From: Paenibacillaceae bacterium ZCTH02-B3 | Lineage (GTDB): Bacteria; Bacillota; Bacilli; Paenibacillales; Paenibacillaceae | DNA length: 64,000 bases | NCBI GenBank assembly: GCA_002159065.1 | Contig: LZRV01000052.1 | Coordinates: 1 to 64,000 of the forward strand | Direction of reading: 5' to 3' | In this document: positions 63,989 through 64,000 of the stretch, in pieces | How positions within the stretch are numbered: position 1 is the stretch's first letter | Layout: each line of letters starts with the position of its first letter | Program-made: the position numbers and the translations under genes | The notes under the pieces: model-generated | Database searches by the model: none | The model's input: only the letters and a program-made list of their open reading frames with translations | Told to the model about the DNA's origin: nothing

Positions 63989-64000
63989 ATGGTTGTGTAC
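63989..64000 (+). CDS. Start of a further gene (partial, four codons)
   Basis: ATG GTT GTG TAC follows GGGAGG at a good distance at the right edge. Nothing can be said about the product. Confidence 0.4.

Overview
The window is about 64 kb of GC-rich (roughly two-thirds G+C by eye), densely coded chromosomal DNA. The gene set points to an endospore-forming Bacillota, most like the GC-rich Paenibacillaceae. Evidence is a GerA-type germination operon, a YhcN/YlaJ-type sporulation lipoprotein, an orphan KinA/KinE-like kinase, a caa3 oxidase operon, LtaS, a CcpN/SR1P gluconeogenesis locus, an SLH-domain exported hydrolase and a ydaO-type c-di-AMP riboswitch. Family assignments come from motif recognition only, with no database search. 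I see no insertion sequence, CRISPR array or rRNA.

Layout. 1-5.5 kb: methyltransferase (cut by the window edge) and type III polyketide synthase, exonuclease III and an SDR on the minus strand, then a CrtQ-like glycosyltransferase and a PlsY-like acyltransferase on the plus strand. 5.6-11.7 kb: an AT-rich interspersed repeat, a YtrA-type GntR regulator with its palindromic operator and a membrane partner, an SLH serine hydrolase, a TVP38/VTT protein and a family 8 glycosyltransferase. 11.9-16.6 kb: a J-domain membrane protein, a c-di-AMP riboswitch with terminator ahead of a KamA-family radical SAM enzyme, an LtaS-like enzyme and a second AT-rich repeat. 16.7-19.1 kb: a GAF/response regulator/PAS kinase module. 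19.4-32 kb: DoxX, an RND pump with an odd low-complexity insert, a HemD-like protein, a LexA-controlled SplB-like radical SAM protein, glycerol kinase, DUF1646, threonine ammonia-lyase, an MFS pump and an aromatic acid exporter. 32-36 kb: sporulation-type kinase, tRNA-Thr, FHA protein and a spore lipoprotein. 36.3-41.7 kb: the ctaCDEFG caa3 oxidase operon plus a DUF420 gene. 42-46.7 kb: gapB-like GAPDH, an SR1P-like peptide gene, PPDK and CcpN. 46.7-48.6 kb: an AT-rich, apparently acquired cassette (HD phosphohydrolase + YwgA-like) under a LexA-boxed promoter. 48.7-54.7 kb: GerA-type A, B and C genes and a NatAB-like ABC exporter. 54.9-59.2 kb: sugar-acid catabolism (enolase-superfamily dehydratase, SDR, AraC and FadR-type regulators). 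59.2-62.8 kb: MoxR-DUF58-DUF4129 operon. The window ends with queF and the start of another gene.

The most interesting signals are four. (1) Two almost identical LexA-boxed promoters drive an SplB-like radical SAM gene whose protein ends in a beta-clamp-binding-like motif and the AT-rich HD/YwgA cassette; together they look like a small SOS-regulated DNA-repair or nucleotide-defence set. (2) A c-di-AMP riboswitch with terminator and candidate antiterminator sits in front of a kamA-family gene. (3) An SR1P-like GAPDH-binding peptide is built into a gapB-ppdK operon beside ccpN. (4) Two AT-rich islands carry variants of a roughly 25-bp repeat in both orientations.
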